Shown here: piece by piece, positions 1 through 13,557 of the stretch
How the letters are laid out: the number at the start of each line of letters is the position of its first letter
Numbering within the stretch: the first letter of the stretch is position 1
Origin: Thamnaconus septentrionalis
Taxonomy: Eukaryota > Chordata > Actinopteri > Tetraodontiformes > Monacanthidae
Direction of reading: 5' to 3'
Assembly (NCBI GenBank): GCA_009823395.1
Contig: CM020505.1
Location: 4,096,129 to 4,160,128, forward strand
Length of the DNA stretch: 64,000 bases
Position numbers and translations under genes: made by a program
The notes under the pieces: generated by a model
Told to the model about the DNA's origin: nothing
What the model saw: only the letters and a program-made list of their open reading frames with translations
Database searches by the model: none

Positions 1-1228
1 CTGGGCGATGCTGAGATTCCTTTATCGCCCTGCGTGATGCCTTCGGCTTTCTTTTTTTCTGTAGGATGACTGAAAACATTGGGATTTCAAGTGAAATGTG
101 CCAATTTTTTGTAAAGGCCACCCCCTGCAAACAATAATTTGCTCATGTCTGCACCTGGGTAAAATTTCATGAAAATATTTCACTATTAATATGCCCTCCT
201 CTGCCAATTAGGATTGAGGTTGTTTTGGAGCAATCTTGTTCGCTTGAAGTTGTCGCACACAGAGCGTCGTGTCGTCGTGTCTGTGGGGAGCTTGTTCTCC
301 GTCTGGCAACGAGACAAATGCTGCTTTGTCAGATTCCGCTCTTTGTAAATGGACTTGGGCGTTTTGTCTTTTGGACTGTTGAATCCCAGATTCGTCCACC
401 GTGGGTTACTGATCTCGGAGGCCAGCAGGCCGTTGAGGGAAATCACTTTGGTGGTGGGGGTGGTACGCCGTGTCACTTCCTCCACAAGATGAGTGAATGA
501 TGTCCTTCCAAGCAGAATCACTTGCGTGCAAGACCAGCAGCAGGACAAAGTTTAGGTGGGAAACCTTTGCTGCTCTTTCTAGTGTTTTTATCTTAATTTA
601 TTTAATTTAGATTGGTAGGATTTTGAATTAACAATGTGGTAAATTGGACAAATTGATTTTTTTTTTATTTTTGTTTTTATCTTTTTTCCCCTGATGTCAG
701 GCGCACATTTTTTCTTTGATTGTGGCTTTGTTATGTTTGTGTTTGAAAATCTCTCTTATAAGCTGTTTTTTTTGTCACCCACTCTGTTGGCATGGGTGTA
801 AATATTCAGTGGGTACGCAGTATTTTGAGTATGATGTAATTGTTTCGAGTTTGACTTGCAACTCTTCCTTTATTCCCTTGCCAAATGGGCGCACTAGTGC
901 ACTTCAGACAGCGCTTTAAAGTGTCAGTGTGTAAGACTTAACAGCTATGCACGTATATACACCTGTATTTTTATAGTGTGTAGAGTTACGGCCACGGCCG
1001 TCCTGCCATGGTTATTTGGGTAATGGAGCCATCCGTTTCAGCCACGCTGGTCAGCTGAAGAACCTGTCAAGCAGAACGCAGGCTGAAACGCCCCACGATA
1101 TTACACGACAGTTAATATTATAACAGTGTAGTGGCAGGAAAGAGCAGTTCACCTGTAGATACTGTGATGTTCATAATATACCTAGAACAAGTTACTTTTA
1201 AACTTTTTATATATTTTTTTTAAGTTGA

Positions 1229-1314
1229 AATGTGACCCATTAGAGTTTAACTTAAAGTCAGAGGATACATGTTGATGGTTTTTACTGTTCTCTAATGTAA
1301 AAATGGGTCACATT
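1229..1314. repeat. Short inverted-repeat element, candidate MITE core
   Basis: A perfect 13-bp inverted repeat (1229-1241 and 1302-1314, AATGTGACCCATT and its complement) flanks about 60 bp. The outer sequence is AT-rich. The layout suggests a small nonautonomous DNA element, but no target-site duplication could be defined. Confidence 0.4.
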
Positions 1315-3343
1315 GGACCCTCAATATTATTTAAGGGTTAAATAATGTCTTCCTTACACATTTTTCATTGTGAAATTTAGGTTCTCTGGAAAAGTTGCAA
1401 TCAATTAATTAATCGATAATTTGCATCCGAGTATATGTGTATTTTTTTTCCTTTAATATGCCAGTATATCCCAGTTCATGTTACACATTGGACTTCTGCT
1501 CATTGTAAACGCTGCTCTGATCGAGGCCCTTGAAGAAACCCAAAGGTCTGCGAGTGGAGCTGCTCAGAAGCAGCATATTTTACCCTCGCTCCACAACAGC
1601 GACTCCTCGCCGCTGCTCCTCAGCTTCCCCCCTCGTCCCTGCCTTTCGCAGAGCTTCTGTATTTCTGCTGAAAGATAAGCCGCCTTGGATTCAGCCACAG
1701 TCTGCTGACTCTGCAGGAAACGGCAGCAGAAACGGCTCCTCCAACCCCCACGGCCCCTCTTCCCATCCCCACCAGTGAAACTCTTCCCAGTCGGACGGCG
1801 AGCAGTCATTTCTCTTTTTTAATCTCACTACTTTACCACTCGTTTAATAGCCACCTGAGATCACCTTCCCTTTAATTACCTCTTTCCTCCGCCATCCTCA
1901 CCGGTCGCCTCCTCGGCTCTGCGGCTAGCAGGCAGCGCGTCGACACGTTGGCTGCAGCCCGGCTCCGGGGGCAAAAAGGCACAGCTTGCTTCTCTGGCCT
2001 GTAAATTGGCACTCAGCACATGCAGTAAATGGATGGAATGTTGACAAATTGAATAATTCACTCTGGATGTTATTGCCATTTTGACCACTTTTTTTTTAAA
2101 TTATGCTGATCTGGTTGTCCAAAAAAATATATAAGTCCAATCAGATTATTGGTGTGACTAGAAAAAGCTGGTTTGCCTTGAACTAATGTTTAACGGGACA
2201 CTTTGTGCCTATGGGGACAAATAGTTTATGTCCAGTTAAATGGTTTACAGCGAAGCCATGACAGGGTTACGTTCAGCATTGCAATGTTCCTTTATGCATC
2301 AAAATCCAGCTCCTCAGTTTTCTCATTCATGTTTTTTTTTCGTGTACAGCAGACTTTGCCTGGGCCCGATCAGACTGAGTAAAAGCTTTTATATGTCAAA
2401 TAACTTGAAGCCGTCTGTGCGATACAGGGGTAAAACTAAGACGACATGGTTGCGAAAAGGCATCTGGGGCGAATGTTTCTTTCTCCCTGTCAGACCATTC
2501 TAAAGAAAAGCTTTCAACGTTACAGTGAAAAGGTGCCGCCGGCGTACAAATGAGGCATTTTGATTGGCAGAAAGTCCTCAATAGAATACAATGAGACCTC
2601 TGCTCTTTGATCTTTTTTTTTTTTTAAACAGTTAGTCAGTTATGACTTACTTTGGCTCAGAAATTGTGTTTCTAATTATCAACCCTGCCTCCTTTTCATA
2701 GGCTGACAGAAGTGTGCGTTTTGTGTGCTCGCCGCAGCCGCTGCCACCTGACTCCTCAAACAATACAGAGTATTTAATGTGTATTAGGCAAATTGGGAGC
2801 GGCTCCTGACTGCTGCCAACAATGGAGCCGACAAGAAAGGGGCAAGGCCTTCACTCTGCGGACAACAGTGGAAGGGAAAAAAATTAAGAAGCAGTCTCAA
2901 AGTAACTGTATTGTTCTCCGTCAATGGGCGGCCCTAGTCCACATTCATTCCTCCGCCTCACTTTCCCTCGCTCCTCAGCCTGCTCCGGCAGCGAGCTTTT
3001 TAATTGGTTCCCCTGCCCTGGCAGTCGAGTTACGTGACTGCCATTGTTATCGCCTCAACTTGTCGCCGAAATTGCAGTGGACTCAGTCGGTTTTGAAAGG
3101 AGAAATAAAAGAAGGTGTTTTAGACCCAGAAAGTCAATCAAGCATTTTTAGAGGATCTTAACTTCCCGACTAACGGAAAAGGTGAACACTCGTTTAGTTC
3201 ATTAAAAATGCACGCCACTGTTGACTAAACTGGCTTTGTGCTGGTGAAGACAGGCAAATGTCCGCACGCAGCTGTCCACGCTGCCAGCGGATTAGAGGAG
3301 TCCCATATCTTCACGGCTGAGATGCAAAAGCAGATTAGGCAGC

Positions 3344-3379
3344 AGGCGGGCAGGCAGGCAGGCAGGCAGGCAGGCAGGC
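3344..3379. repeat. (GGCA)n tetranucleotide microsatellite
   Basis: About nine units of GGCA/CAGG. It creates a meaningless repetitive peptide in overlapping open frames on both strands. Confidence 0.9.
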
Positions 3380-3737
3380 GGCTCACGGAGAGGCACAGCC
3401 CGGCCTTATCTTGCGGGGACGCCGCAGTCAGACGCTGGCTTCCTTTTAAACAAGAGGGAAAAAAAAACACACCAAAAAAAACCTGGGCTTTGGTGATTCC
3501 TTGCATGATGTAAATGATGCCTTTTGTCAGTTTCTCCTCACGGCTCATTCGTGGAGACGAGTCAGTCGAGTGAGGACGTCACAGGCTCGTTTGTGTGTGC
3601 ATGTTTGTGTGTCTGTGTTGGTAAATGTGAATTAGGTGGACATTTCACAGGAGTACACCCAACACGAAAAGGTCACGTCCTGCTAATTGGAAAAAAAAAA
3701 TCTAAAACTGTGGAAGTATTTCTATTGGTCTATAGAC

Positions 3738-3762
3738 GTGTGAGTGTGTGTGTGTGTGTGTG
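3738..3762. repeat. (GT)n microsatellite
   Basis: A short, slightly interrupted GT run. Confidence 0.8.
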
Positions 3763-4861
3763 AAAACACACACGATGCATAAAATAAGTCGTAGGTGTGT
3801 GGCGCTCGACCCGATGCCATTTCCTTTTCATCAGCTGCAGTTGAGTCTCTCCAGACCTCAGCGCGCTGTGACGGCGCGGTGCTCTTCAGGAAGCGGCTCC
3901 ACCGCCAGCCGCCCCTGCTCGCACAGGCCTGATTGGCTCATTGAAGCCGGCGTTTTTGCCACAATGCGGACTGATTCCTTTCAGATGAGTTGTTGATGTA
4001 AAAAAAAGTTCTTGATGAGCTCTTTTAAAGTGCATCGTTTTTAACGATCTTGGCCATTTTTGTCAGACCCTGCACTGCATGTCGGGTGTCATCCGGCGGT
4101 GTGCTCCATACTAGCTAAATTTTGGGCCCACTGTGTATTTGAGTTTGACACGCCTGCTTTAATGGTTGTGTCTGCAGGACTGGTACATGGGCCAATATGC
4201 TTTTAAAGCGGGGAGAGGATCATTCTAAATGCAATTCCTTTCAACCGTCCACTTCAAACGGCGTGCAGGTTTGAAGGGTTTATTCTAAGGGCGAAGGGAA
4301 GGACTCGTGTAATTCCGCCTATTTCTAATTTTGCTGTTGCAAACCTCATTCCGCCTGCCTACATATTCCTCTGAGTTTTCGCACTGTTGGAGGATTATGC
4401 CTGCACCGGAGTATTTACTTGGCAGGCAGATAGTGAATGCGACCCGCTGCCATTGTTCTGCACTGATAGCAGCCCGGCTGTAAGTTATAACCGTAAGAAT
4501 CTGGGGGGGGGAAAAAGGCTGGTTTCCACCTTTTTGATAAGGCTGTCAGCCATCCAGTGAAGCCCACTTCATCTTGACTCACAATTTGCAGCCGCACTCG
4601 CTGCAGCTACAGTTGCTCTTTCGGGCCTGCGCGAGCTCCTCCTCTCACGGTGCCGGGACAAAAAGTTTAAACCAAATACAAACCAGTGATCTAAACACAT
4701 TGTTGCGCCGACTACTCCCACCCCCAGCTTGGCCGCATCAGGATGATTCCATTCATGGAACTGGGAGTCGGCCCAAGCGGAGACGAGGGTCTGCGCAATT
4801 GAATTAGTCGTCCCCCCCCTCCTCTGGAAGGCAAGACTAATCATTGAGAATCTTTGCCCTC

Positions 4862-4863
<2 letters not shown>

Positions 4864-4893
<30 letters not shown>
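4864..4893. repeat. (GA)n microsatellite
   Basis: An uninterrupted GA run of about 15 units. Confidence 0.9.
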
Positions 4894-4894
<1 letters not shown>

Positions 4895-5127
4895 GGGGTC
4901 GAATACCTTCCTTGTATAGAAGACGGATGAGAGGGGTCCCTGTCTGCTGGGTGTCTGCTTGTAGGAGCCTGCGTTTATGTGAGTGCGTGTGTGGGCATCC
5001 GTGTCTATTTTTTGCATGTGAATGTGGCCGTGCGGTGTTTGATTTCCAGTGATTGTCAATACTGAGAGCAGATTAAATGGTGGGCTCCCGACCTTGTGAC
5101 CCCTGACGGGAAGGATATGTAACAACT

Positions 5128-5164
5128 GTGTGTGCGTGTGTGTGCGTGTTTGTGTGTGTGTGTG
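5128..5164. repeat. (GT)n microsatellite, interrupted
   Basis: A GT-rich run with GC and TT interruptions. Confidence 0.8.
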
Positions 5165-8100
5165 TTCACGTATGATGCGAAGCAGCAGCTGTTCTCCAGA
5201 TGTCCTTCACCCCCCCCTACCGCCACCACCGCACTGCAAATTGAGAAAAAGGAGTAAACGAGACCCCAAATGAGACCGAGATGGAGCCCAGGAAATATTT
5301 TTTTTCGTTGTTCTCTGAAAATGACTGCATGTCCTTGACTAGTCAAGTATAAGTCTTTGAATGTTATTAAAGGTTTCTCCACTAAAAAGCCACAAGAAAT
5401 GAGTTATATATTGTTTTATTTTTTACACCATCATTGCTGTTTTGTTTTTTGTTTCTTTCAACATTTTGTTATGAAGCTTGATATTTGGAGAATGTGTCCT
5501 ACCATTAAATCAGTTTGGTTTCGGTAGTGAGCATTTCTGATTATGCATGTACCAGAACTAAAATGGATACAACACCTTTCATACACCTGAACATTTATTT
5601 TTTTCGACGGCAGCCGCAGGGCATTGGCTTTTGTCCGATAACCTCTCAGTTCTCCAGCGTGGCGGCTGACAACTCTTCGGTTGTCTTTCAGTTAGAGCCT
5701 CCCAGTCCAGGATGGGGCCCTGCTCTGCCCGACTCGGTTCCCTCCCTGCAGTCTGCACTGGTGGTAAAAATGTATTGCTCGCTCATACAAGCGCAGTCAC
5801 AGCAAGAGCAGATGGTTGGCGTTTATAGAGACGGAGACGTCACGGTTTCTATTAGCGGCGCACCGCTGGCTTCTGCTGAACACGTAAAGAAAATGAAGAG
5901 AACTTTGTGTGTTTGCACTGAAGGGTTGCGTACCTGCTCAGGTGTTTGCTTACGTTCCAATTACCATACATTATTACATTTTGCCCGCTCACACAGCACG
6001 TCTCACACCGAGAATAACTGTTGCATGGACGCCCCGCTGTGCTTTTCAGTAACTAAATGTCGCTGCTCTCCACACTAATATTACAAGGACACTGCAGGTC
6101 TGTATGGGAGGCTCCCCGTGACAGCATCGTAATAAAAAAGTCAATTTTCACTCACATTCTCCACCCCCTTGTGTTAAGCCTCACCCATGTACACATTTAG
6201 CTAATTGCACATCGAGAGCTGCCGCCAGTGGAAGACAGCAGACTATTAGCTGGTGGGTTTCAGCCCCAACTGAGTGAATGGATTTTCTTTAGAAAAGAGT
6301 TCGATCTGAATAACTGAACGAAGGCAGCTGTCAGACATGATTGTAACGGGCAGTGATTGACTAGCTCCAGCTAGACTAACTAGATTAGCTTCACAGAAAA
6401 CCAATGAACAGCTAACTGCAGGCTTTTATTTAGTCCTTACAAAATGCCACCGCCCTGCTTGTAAATATATTTTCTTCATACCCATCAGAAGTTGTACAGC
6501 TGATATTGTGTTTCATCCACGCAGTGTTTTTTTTTTTTTTTTTTTGCATGGATAAACAGGTTTCCTGATTCGTAGCTGTGTTCAAATCCTTTTTTCCTTA
6601 AACGCAAAGAAGACGGCTTGTTTTTCTTCTCCGTGTGGACAAAGCCCAAGGGTCTCTTAACTTTTCCTCTCTAACTTTATTGGTATACATCACATTTAGT
6701 GTTATTTCTAGCTAAATCGTTCCTTTTTAAGGGAGGCGGCCTTGTTTGTGCAAGTGTTTGTGAAAAGTAGATCACGGTGAGTAATGTCTCACCTCTCACG
6801 CCCCCCACCACCACCTCCAGCTGCCATTGTTCATTTCCGTGGCCTTCAGCGAGGAACTTAGCACCCAGAGCGCCACATTCATTTTAGCAGAAGCTATGTT
6901 CTGTATACGCAGTATTTCAGGTTAATGGGGTGAATTCAAATTTATGTGTTTGCTGCGGCGGCTGTTTAACGAGCCAAGCTGCTTTTTATTGTCACACGCT
7001 CGCTCACACCTCCCGCGTGCGTACCTGTCCATCTGACACCTACAATAAGCTGCAGCACTTGTAATCCAGCTGTGCTGGTAGCGTGAGACGTTATGCGTCC
7101 CATTGAGCTGCTTTATCAAAAGTTAATATCATGAGCTGGACTCAGGCGTGTTTCCCAGGCGACGCATTGTCCCACCTTTGCCTTCTCCAATCCTCCTCTG
7201 CAGCAGCTGTGATTAATCAAAGTGCTGGGCGGATGGAACAATGAAGTCTCCGGTGGCATGTTGCGCATCTTGACGTTACTGGTGGGGACGTGCCCCTGAA
7301 ACCCAACCCTGGAAACCCCAGGGGAACACAAGGGGAGGGTTTCCCCTCTTGTTCAATTTTTTTTTCCTGCAGAAGTTAATCAAGCAAAGTGCTACTTGAC
7401 AGGTTTTCAGTCTACCTCATTAGATGGTTATTTAAAAAAAACACAAAAAAAAACAGTGTGTGCAAAGGTTTGCCCCAAGCAATTCCGTCAATATGGGAGA
7501 ATAACGGGGATGCACGTCTGTTTTGGTCCTGAAGTGTTTTGTTTCATTTAGCTCTGAAACTTATCCTCCCGAAGGCTAAAAGGCTCAGCGTTTCTTCAAG
7601 TTTCTCATCATTTTGAGCTCAGATTTGATCTGCAAGAACCCAGTTTTCTTCTTCCTTCTATGCAAGCTTCACATCAGGTTCTTTTACTCAGTGCCTTGAT
7701 ATTTTGTGAACATGAACAGCCCAGGCACAGCATTTAAAAGGTTCCGTCATCTCACCGATGAAGAAGCAAACTGTCGTGTGACTTTCAGTTTGAATAAACT
7801 GACGTCTCGTGATGTCACTTTCTGTTTCGAAAGGGAAACGTCCATGTTCTATTCTTATGTCTATAGACGGGCTGCGGGGGGTGGACAATGGCATTTAAAA
7901 AAAGATGCTGTAATTTACCGCACCATGTGCCAACTAATGGGAAGCAATTGTTTTGGCTCTCTCAGTGGAATTTAAAAGCAAGTCACAGAGTCTGTTACCT
8001 CCCAGAGAGAAACCCAACCCCCCCCCAATCCAGCCCACCAACACCACCATCACCAACACAGCCAGCCGGTCACTGACACTCAACGCTTGGGGAGGTGGTG

Positions 8101-11052
8101 GGGGGTTAAATTGTTGCTTCTAGCAGCCTGGGTCCAAGCCGAGCTTTGAGGGAGTCTGATGACTAAACAGGTAATGAGAGGCCAGGAATATGTTTTGCAG
8201 CACCAGTTTTATTGCGTCAGAGTGCAGCTGTTTAGGATCCTTCGGCCCCCAGTGGATGAATAAAGGGTTTGAAGTCGCTTCCTCCAGGAAACAAACAACA
8301 ACAACAACAGCATCGGATCTGCTTGCCTTTGTGGCAAAGTCCTGTTAAATGTTGTCAGCCGTGTGCGTGCAAAACCCCCTGAGGGTTTCTCCACAGTTCC
8401 TGGAGTGGGCTGCTCCTCCCTGCAGCGGTCCTGCCAGCAGCGAGTCTCACGTCCTACCTCATTTCCTTGTTCGTCTTTAGGTTGCTTTCCATGGGAGGCA
8501 AATTAAATTTGTCAATAAGAAGCATGTCGAAAGATGCATGTCAGTTTGTTTGTGCGAGGTGATGTTTCATCAATTTCACACAATTTTTTTTTTTTTTTTT
8601 TTTTGCTTTTATACGTGAAGAAAATACGAGCATCAACAAGCATGACTGGATTTTTTAATTTTTAATTTTATTTAAAAGTCTGTTTCAAATAGACAGATTG
8701 TCATTGCTCAGAAATTCTGCATATGCACCAACTCCCTTGTATACGAGGCTAACATTTTTGCTCTACGTGCATAACGTACCTAGGTATGCAGTTGATTTGA
8801 AATAATGGTGGTTGCATTAACAAGGAGAACCTGTAATGGTTTGAACGGCTGTCATGGTGTTACTTGGAATGTCATTGCCGGGAGCATTGCAGCTATTCAG
8901 CTTCAGCTGCTCTAGCGGTGTGAAAATTAGACCCATTTTCAGATCTGTGTTTTATTTTTGACCTGAACTGCTTTTCACAGTGAAATCATTCAGCTTAGCT
9001 GATGAAATTGATGCTTGGTGTACCTTTCGCACATGTGGAAGGTGGCACATACTGTGATGCCGGTGTATTGTGGTGGAGGGAGGGAGGGAGGAATGAACAC
9101 CCAGTCGGTGGCGCTGTCACTCACCTGGCATAGGCACTACATCGTTTTCAGTCATTTCCAGCTCCTTGTAAACCGGAATTTTTTTGAATACGGCTTCGTG
9201 TAAACACGTTTTTTCCTAGAGGGTGTTTTCGAAAATGTGCGGTTAAAAAAAAAAAAATCAATCTCCATGTAAATAGCCCCCGACATCAACAAGGACAATG
9301 TCCAGAACTTTCGGTAAAGTAAACGATGGGCCTTCCTCATTTCTTGTTTGACCACTAAGAGGCTGGAGACACACTATTCTCATACAACGGTGCTAAAGTG
9401 AAATTTGCATTATTGTAATCGCTAGTATACTTTGACAAGTAACCATAATGTAAGATTCACCTAAAACAGCACTTTGATGTCAGAAAGTTGTGACCTGAGC
9501 TCAGTCCTCAGCCTCTCTAGTTCCAGTTCTGACTGCTGTGTGTGATGGAATCCTCTCTTGTTGGTGCAGGTTCAAGTGCTTCAAAGTCCAGTAGGATTAT
9601 TTGTCATTTCCAAACTGAGACTTGACAAAGTTGCATCACTGTCAAAGTACAGGGGTGGCTTACACTAAATATAAATTACTGGTAAATGGTAGAAAAGTCC
9701 TTATATGGCTGTTTGAGTTCATCTTTGCCTCAAAAAATGAACAAATATTGGACTGGACAGAGTCAGAGCTGATCTGTGTTCAGCCCACTGGAACAGCATG
9801 GTGCTGTTTGGAAATTAGATTTCAAGCCTAACTCGGTGCCCAACTGAACCCATTATATTAGCAGGTAATGTGATTGTGTTAAGGAAGAGCCTGAAGACTA
9901 TTTGTTCTAACCTTTTCCATTGATGTCTAAAATACTACCGACAAAATGACCGGAGAAAGAAATTGATGCAGTTTGAAAACTGTTGACGTGAAATATCGAG
10001 AGTTTTCCTGCTTGCTAAGTTAGCCAGTTCAGCGTGTCTATGTGGAATTTAGGACATCTATTTGGATGTATGTGACATAAACATATTTTCATGAAGGATC
10101 TCTTGGATTTCAAATAACAAAAACTCAATTACTCCTAAATATCAAACCGTATAAGTGCATTGCAAGTTTTTTTTTTCTTTTTTATTAATGTCATCATTTT
10201 TGTCTTTACAGCTGTGAACATCAGCAGACACTTGAGGCTGCAGTTTTCTCAGCAGTAAGGTAAGGCCCTCAACACACGGTGGTTCTTTGATGAACTCGGA
10301 ACACTTGCGGTGAGGCTGTTGTGTGTTCTGGCATTTTGAAAAAAATAGGATTAAAATAAAACTGCATGTGTCGGTGTCAAAGTGCAATTTCCATTAAAAG
10401 TACCAGGAACTTTCAGTCTTAAGTAGTTTCTACCTAGAACTAAACAAACGTCCTCGTCTCCTGGATGTAAAGGTAGACATCGGCTCCAAGGAGCTCCAGA
10501 AACTCCCCCGCAGGTGTTGGGCTAAATTTCCAGCAGTGCTGCTCGTGAGCTGGAGACAGTGAAATTAAATTGTCCTATTGGCTAGAGAAAAATGAAATTT
10601 CCACATATCTGTTATTAAGGTGTTTAGCGTTTCAACTTGTTGTATCGTCCCTGTTTGTGCACGCCAGCCTCCTCGGGATGAGAAGTGGAATTTCCACCTT
10701 CAGTTGTCCACTGTGGGAAAGAAAATAATTAAAGAGGACAACCTGGGAGCATTCTTTTCCCCACTGTTTATACTCTGCTGTGAGCGCTTCGATCTCCTCT
10801 TTTGCACCTGCACTTTCTCCGGATTTTCTCCCACTTACGGTTTGGTGTTTGGTCCATTTTCCCTGTTATGATTCACTCTCCCTTTGCTTACACAACCGCG
10901 CAAACACGGCGAAAGCAGAGTGTCGCAGCTACCTTGCTAGCAGCGCACTCTCGCTGTATAATTAATTTTGAGCTCTAATACATCCTGCCAGTCCTGGGAA
11001 GCTGTTGAAACCAAATCATCCATCTTCTACTCTGTTTGTGTTCAGCCAGCAA

Positions 11053-11100
11053 CTGTGTGTGTGTGTGTGTGTGTGCGTGTGTGTGTGTGTGAGAGAGAGA
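11053..11100. repeat. Compound (GT)n(GA)n microsatellite
   Basis: A GT run with one GC interruption passing directly into GAGAGAGAGA. Confidence 0.9.
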
Positions 11101-11756
11101 CTGTTTAAATCGAGGTGCACTCTATCGATCAACTCTGCTGATTGCCTTTAGATAATTCATAAAGGTCGACGTTCTCTCTAAAAAAAAAAAAAAACAGAAT
11201 TGATGGCTGCCTACATATTTGTAGCTCCAGATGATGTTGCACGGTAATGGACGAGCAATTACGGTAACTGGAGTCACGTGGTGTCCATCTGCTCACTGCG
11301 GCCGCTCGCCGCTCTGCAAATAAGGTTACAGTTTCCGCACATTTATTTCTCCAGGCTTAATGAGTGCTTCAGTTGACAAGACGTATGCTACGCACCTGGA
11401 CCCTGTTTCATTAAGTGCCTCTAGTTACAAAACCTACCGGCGGAGAGCTTTGTACAGGGTGTTACTCGAAGCCGCTCACGTTGTCTGCTCACCTGAGTGT
11501 TTGGCCAAAGGCCTTGACGACGCTTTAAGTCGAAATGCCGCAGATTCGGGATGTATTTCCAGAACTGCGGTTGAACCTTCCTTCACTTCTCTACTTTGTC
11601 CTGAATGGACCCCAGTGTAAAAAAAAAAGAAGCAAAAGACATACAGGCACAGTCTTGCCATTTTTCTTCCACCAACACGTAACTGTTAAGACTGTGGAAG
11701 TTTGGCGTTGCTTGAAAAATGTTCTCATCAAGCAGGCTAGAGCGAATGGTCTAAGG

Positions 11757-11840
11757 CAGGCGTGGGCAAACTACAGCCCTGGGCCCATATGTGGCCGGTT
11801 TAGTGTTTTGCAACTACTTTCCCAACATTGCTGTTATTAA
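11757..11840. mobile_element. hAT-like MITE, one end only
   Basis: CAGGCGTGGGCAAACTACAG followed by GCCC-rich sequence resembles the terminal repeat of the complete element at 58615-58926. No matching right end follows, so this is a truncated copy. The right boundary is approximate. Confidence 0.5.
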
Positions 11841-12296
11841 ATGTTATAATTCCTCTGTGATGAAAGAATTTTTGTTGTTTTTTTGTTTTGTTTTAGGCAG
11901 AAGCGATGAAGCCTTTAATTAGAGCTGGCACACATTTGTTTTTCTAATTACGGAGACTATAATTATTATGTTGCCAGGCTTTTTTCCTGCTCTATTCTTT
12001 CCCTCTAGTTCCGCCCTAAAGATGTTTTATTTTCTGTCAGCCGCTCTCTTAATGCTCAAATTAATTAACGCAAGCCTGTGAAGTGCAGCTCTCGGTTCGT
12101 CCTGAAGGGAAGATGGAGATGGTGGCTACATTTCCAGTCTCACTCACCGACGTCGTGTTTAGACATTCCGTACGCTGTGTATCCCTGCGGACTGGCGGGC
12201 CCCACACACACTGTGGACCGCGGCCTCGGCCACAGACTGGGACTGTTTGACGGTGGCGAGGTGGGAGCGGAGAACAGAGCGTCTTCACGAGACAGT

Positions 12297-12804
12297 TGCT
12301 GCATTTCCATTACCCCTGGAGTTGCACAAAACCTAAATATCGCAATAAAAAACTGGTCATGGAAACGCCTAAACCTCCGAAAAACCTCTCAAATATGGTT
12401 AAAAGGTTTTGGCGCTCTCATGAGGTGGTTTTTCGGATGTATCAGTATAGAGGTATATCGCAAAAGCGTCATGAAAACACTTTTTTCGCATTTACACGTG
12501 AGCAGATGTGACGCACGGTGTCACGTGACCAGTTCACTTAGAGTGAAAATAGCACGTTATGTTTGGATGGAATATTTGTTTTGCGAGAATCAAAGAGAAA
12601 AATATTACAACCATTCTTGACAGCAAACAAACGTGAACAAACAATAGCAAACATACTTCTCGTAAATGAAGCGGGACGAGATTTTACGAGAATTACGGCT
12701 TATGAGCTTCACACCATTCAATGGAAACGCCTGCAAATCGCAATTTTTGTCGAAATTTTAGAAATCTCACTTTTATTTTGGGAAAAACCATAATGGAAGC
12801 ACAG
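12297..12804. mobile_element. Nonautonomous DNA transposon of about 0.5 kb with degenerate terminal inverted repeats
   Basis: The left end TGCTGCATTTCCATTACC mirrors, imperfectly, the right end CCATAATGGAAGCACA. The paired internal signatures GGAAACGCCT (12360s and 12722) and AAATCGCAATTTTTGTCG also have counterparts in opposite halves. No transposase frame is visible. The superfamily is not assigned. Confidence 0.5.
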
Positions 12805-12899
12805 CTAGTGTCCTCCACTGTAGCACTTGGAGCTCTCTGTATGCGTTTCTTCAACATTTGCTCCAGCGCATCGAGCGTTTTTCACTCAAAACACACACG

Positions 12900-13460
12900 C
12901 GTGTGGTTCAGTGTGAGTCGGTGACGTCTGATCGCGTCCAGATGTTAGGGGCTGCTGAGTGGAGCCGAGCCTGGAGCTGAGTGGAGCAGCGCTGTGACCT
13001 CCTGTTGACGTCCATTCATCACAACTCACGATGATGACGCCGCTGCAGCAGCAGCTGCTCCCTCCTGCAGCCTTACTGTAACTCAACTGGCCCTATCCGC
13101 TGAGCAAGAGGGTGACGTCACTCTCCAAAACAAAAACTTTCTCTGTAGTTTCTGTTTTTGGGCGCCGTTATCGCACCAGGAGCGGCGCCAGCGGCCGACT
13201 TTTCCTTCGCAAACTCTTCCCGGAAATGAAGGGATTGTGTCCAGTTTCTCTGTCGGCGCCGCTACACCCGTGAGTCACCTGTTGTTCCCGGCAGAGTGTC
13301 GCAGCCGTCAGCCGGTGTGTGTTTGTGAAAGACCAACTGTATCCCAGCCAACTGGAAGCGACCCCACCTCACACCACCCCGGGCCGTCCCTGGCATTCAC
13401 ACGCTACCGGGTCTTCCCTCCTGGGGAGTGGGGGGAGTGGGGGTGGGGGTGAGGGGGTCG
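12900..13460 (+). promoter_or_regulatory. Candidate CpG-rich promoter or first-exon region
   Basis: CpG dinucleotides become dense at about 13140-13275. A perfect CRE palindrome TGACGTCA lies at 13113-13120, with TGACGT also at 12922. An ETS-like CCGGAAAT is at 13220-13227 and an AP-1-like TGAGTCA at 13271-13277. The last overlaps a potential donor (GTGAGT at 13270). A G-quadruplex run follows. This could supply the noncoding first exon that tln2 needs, 23 kb upstream, but that is inference. Confidence 0.3.
13423..13457 (+). other. G-quadruplex-forming run
   Basis: Five G runs of 4-6 bases (13423-26, 13430-35, 13439-43, 13445-49, 13453-57) are separated by loops of 1-3 bases, well within the standard quadruplex pattern. 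Confidence 0.8.
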
Positions 13461-13557
13461 TCGCCAGTGTGCCAAATACCCCTCAGTATTCCGGCGGGAG
13501 GGGGCTCCTGAATATTGCCGAATATGGGAATTTATGAATATTGGCAAAAACAAAGAG

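Larger units (their letters stand above)
1..12296. other. Upstream noncoding DNA
   Basis: No coding sequence is supported. Open frames are short, occur on both strands, and show no recognisable protein motif. The region holds homopolymer T runs (for example 8584-8604), scattered microsatellites listed separately, a candidate small inverted-repeat element near 1.2 kb and a hAT-like end near 11.76 kb. It may be intergenic DNA or the first intron of tln2; the sequence does not decide. Confidence 0.6.
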
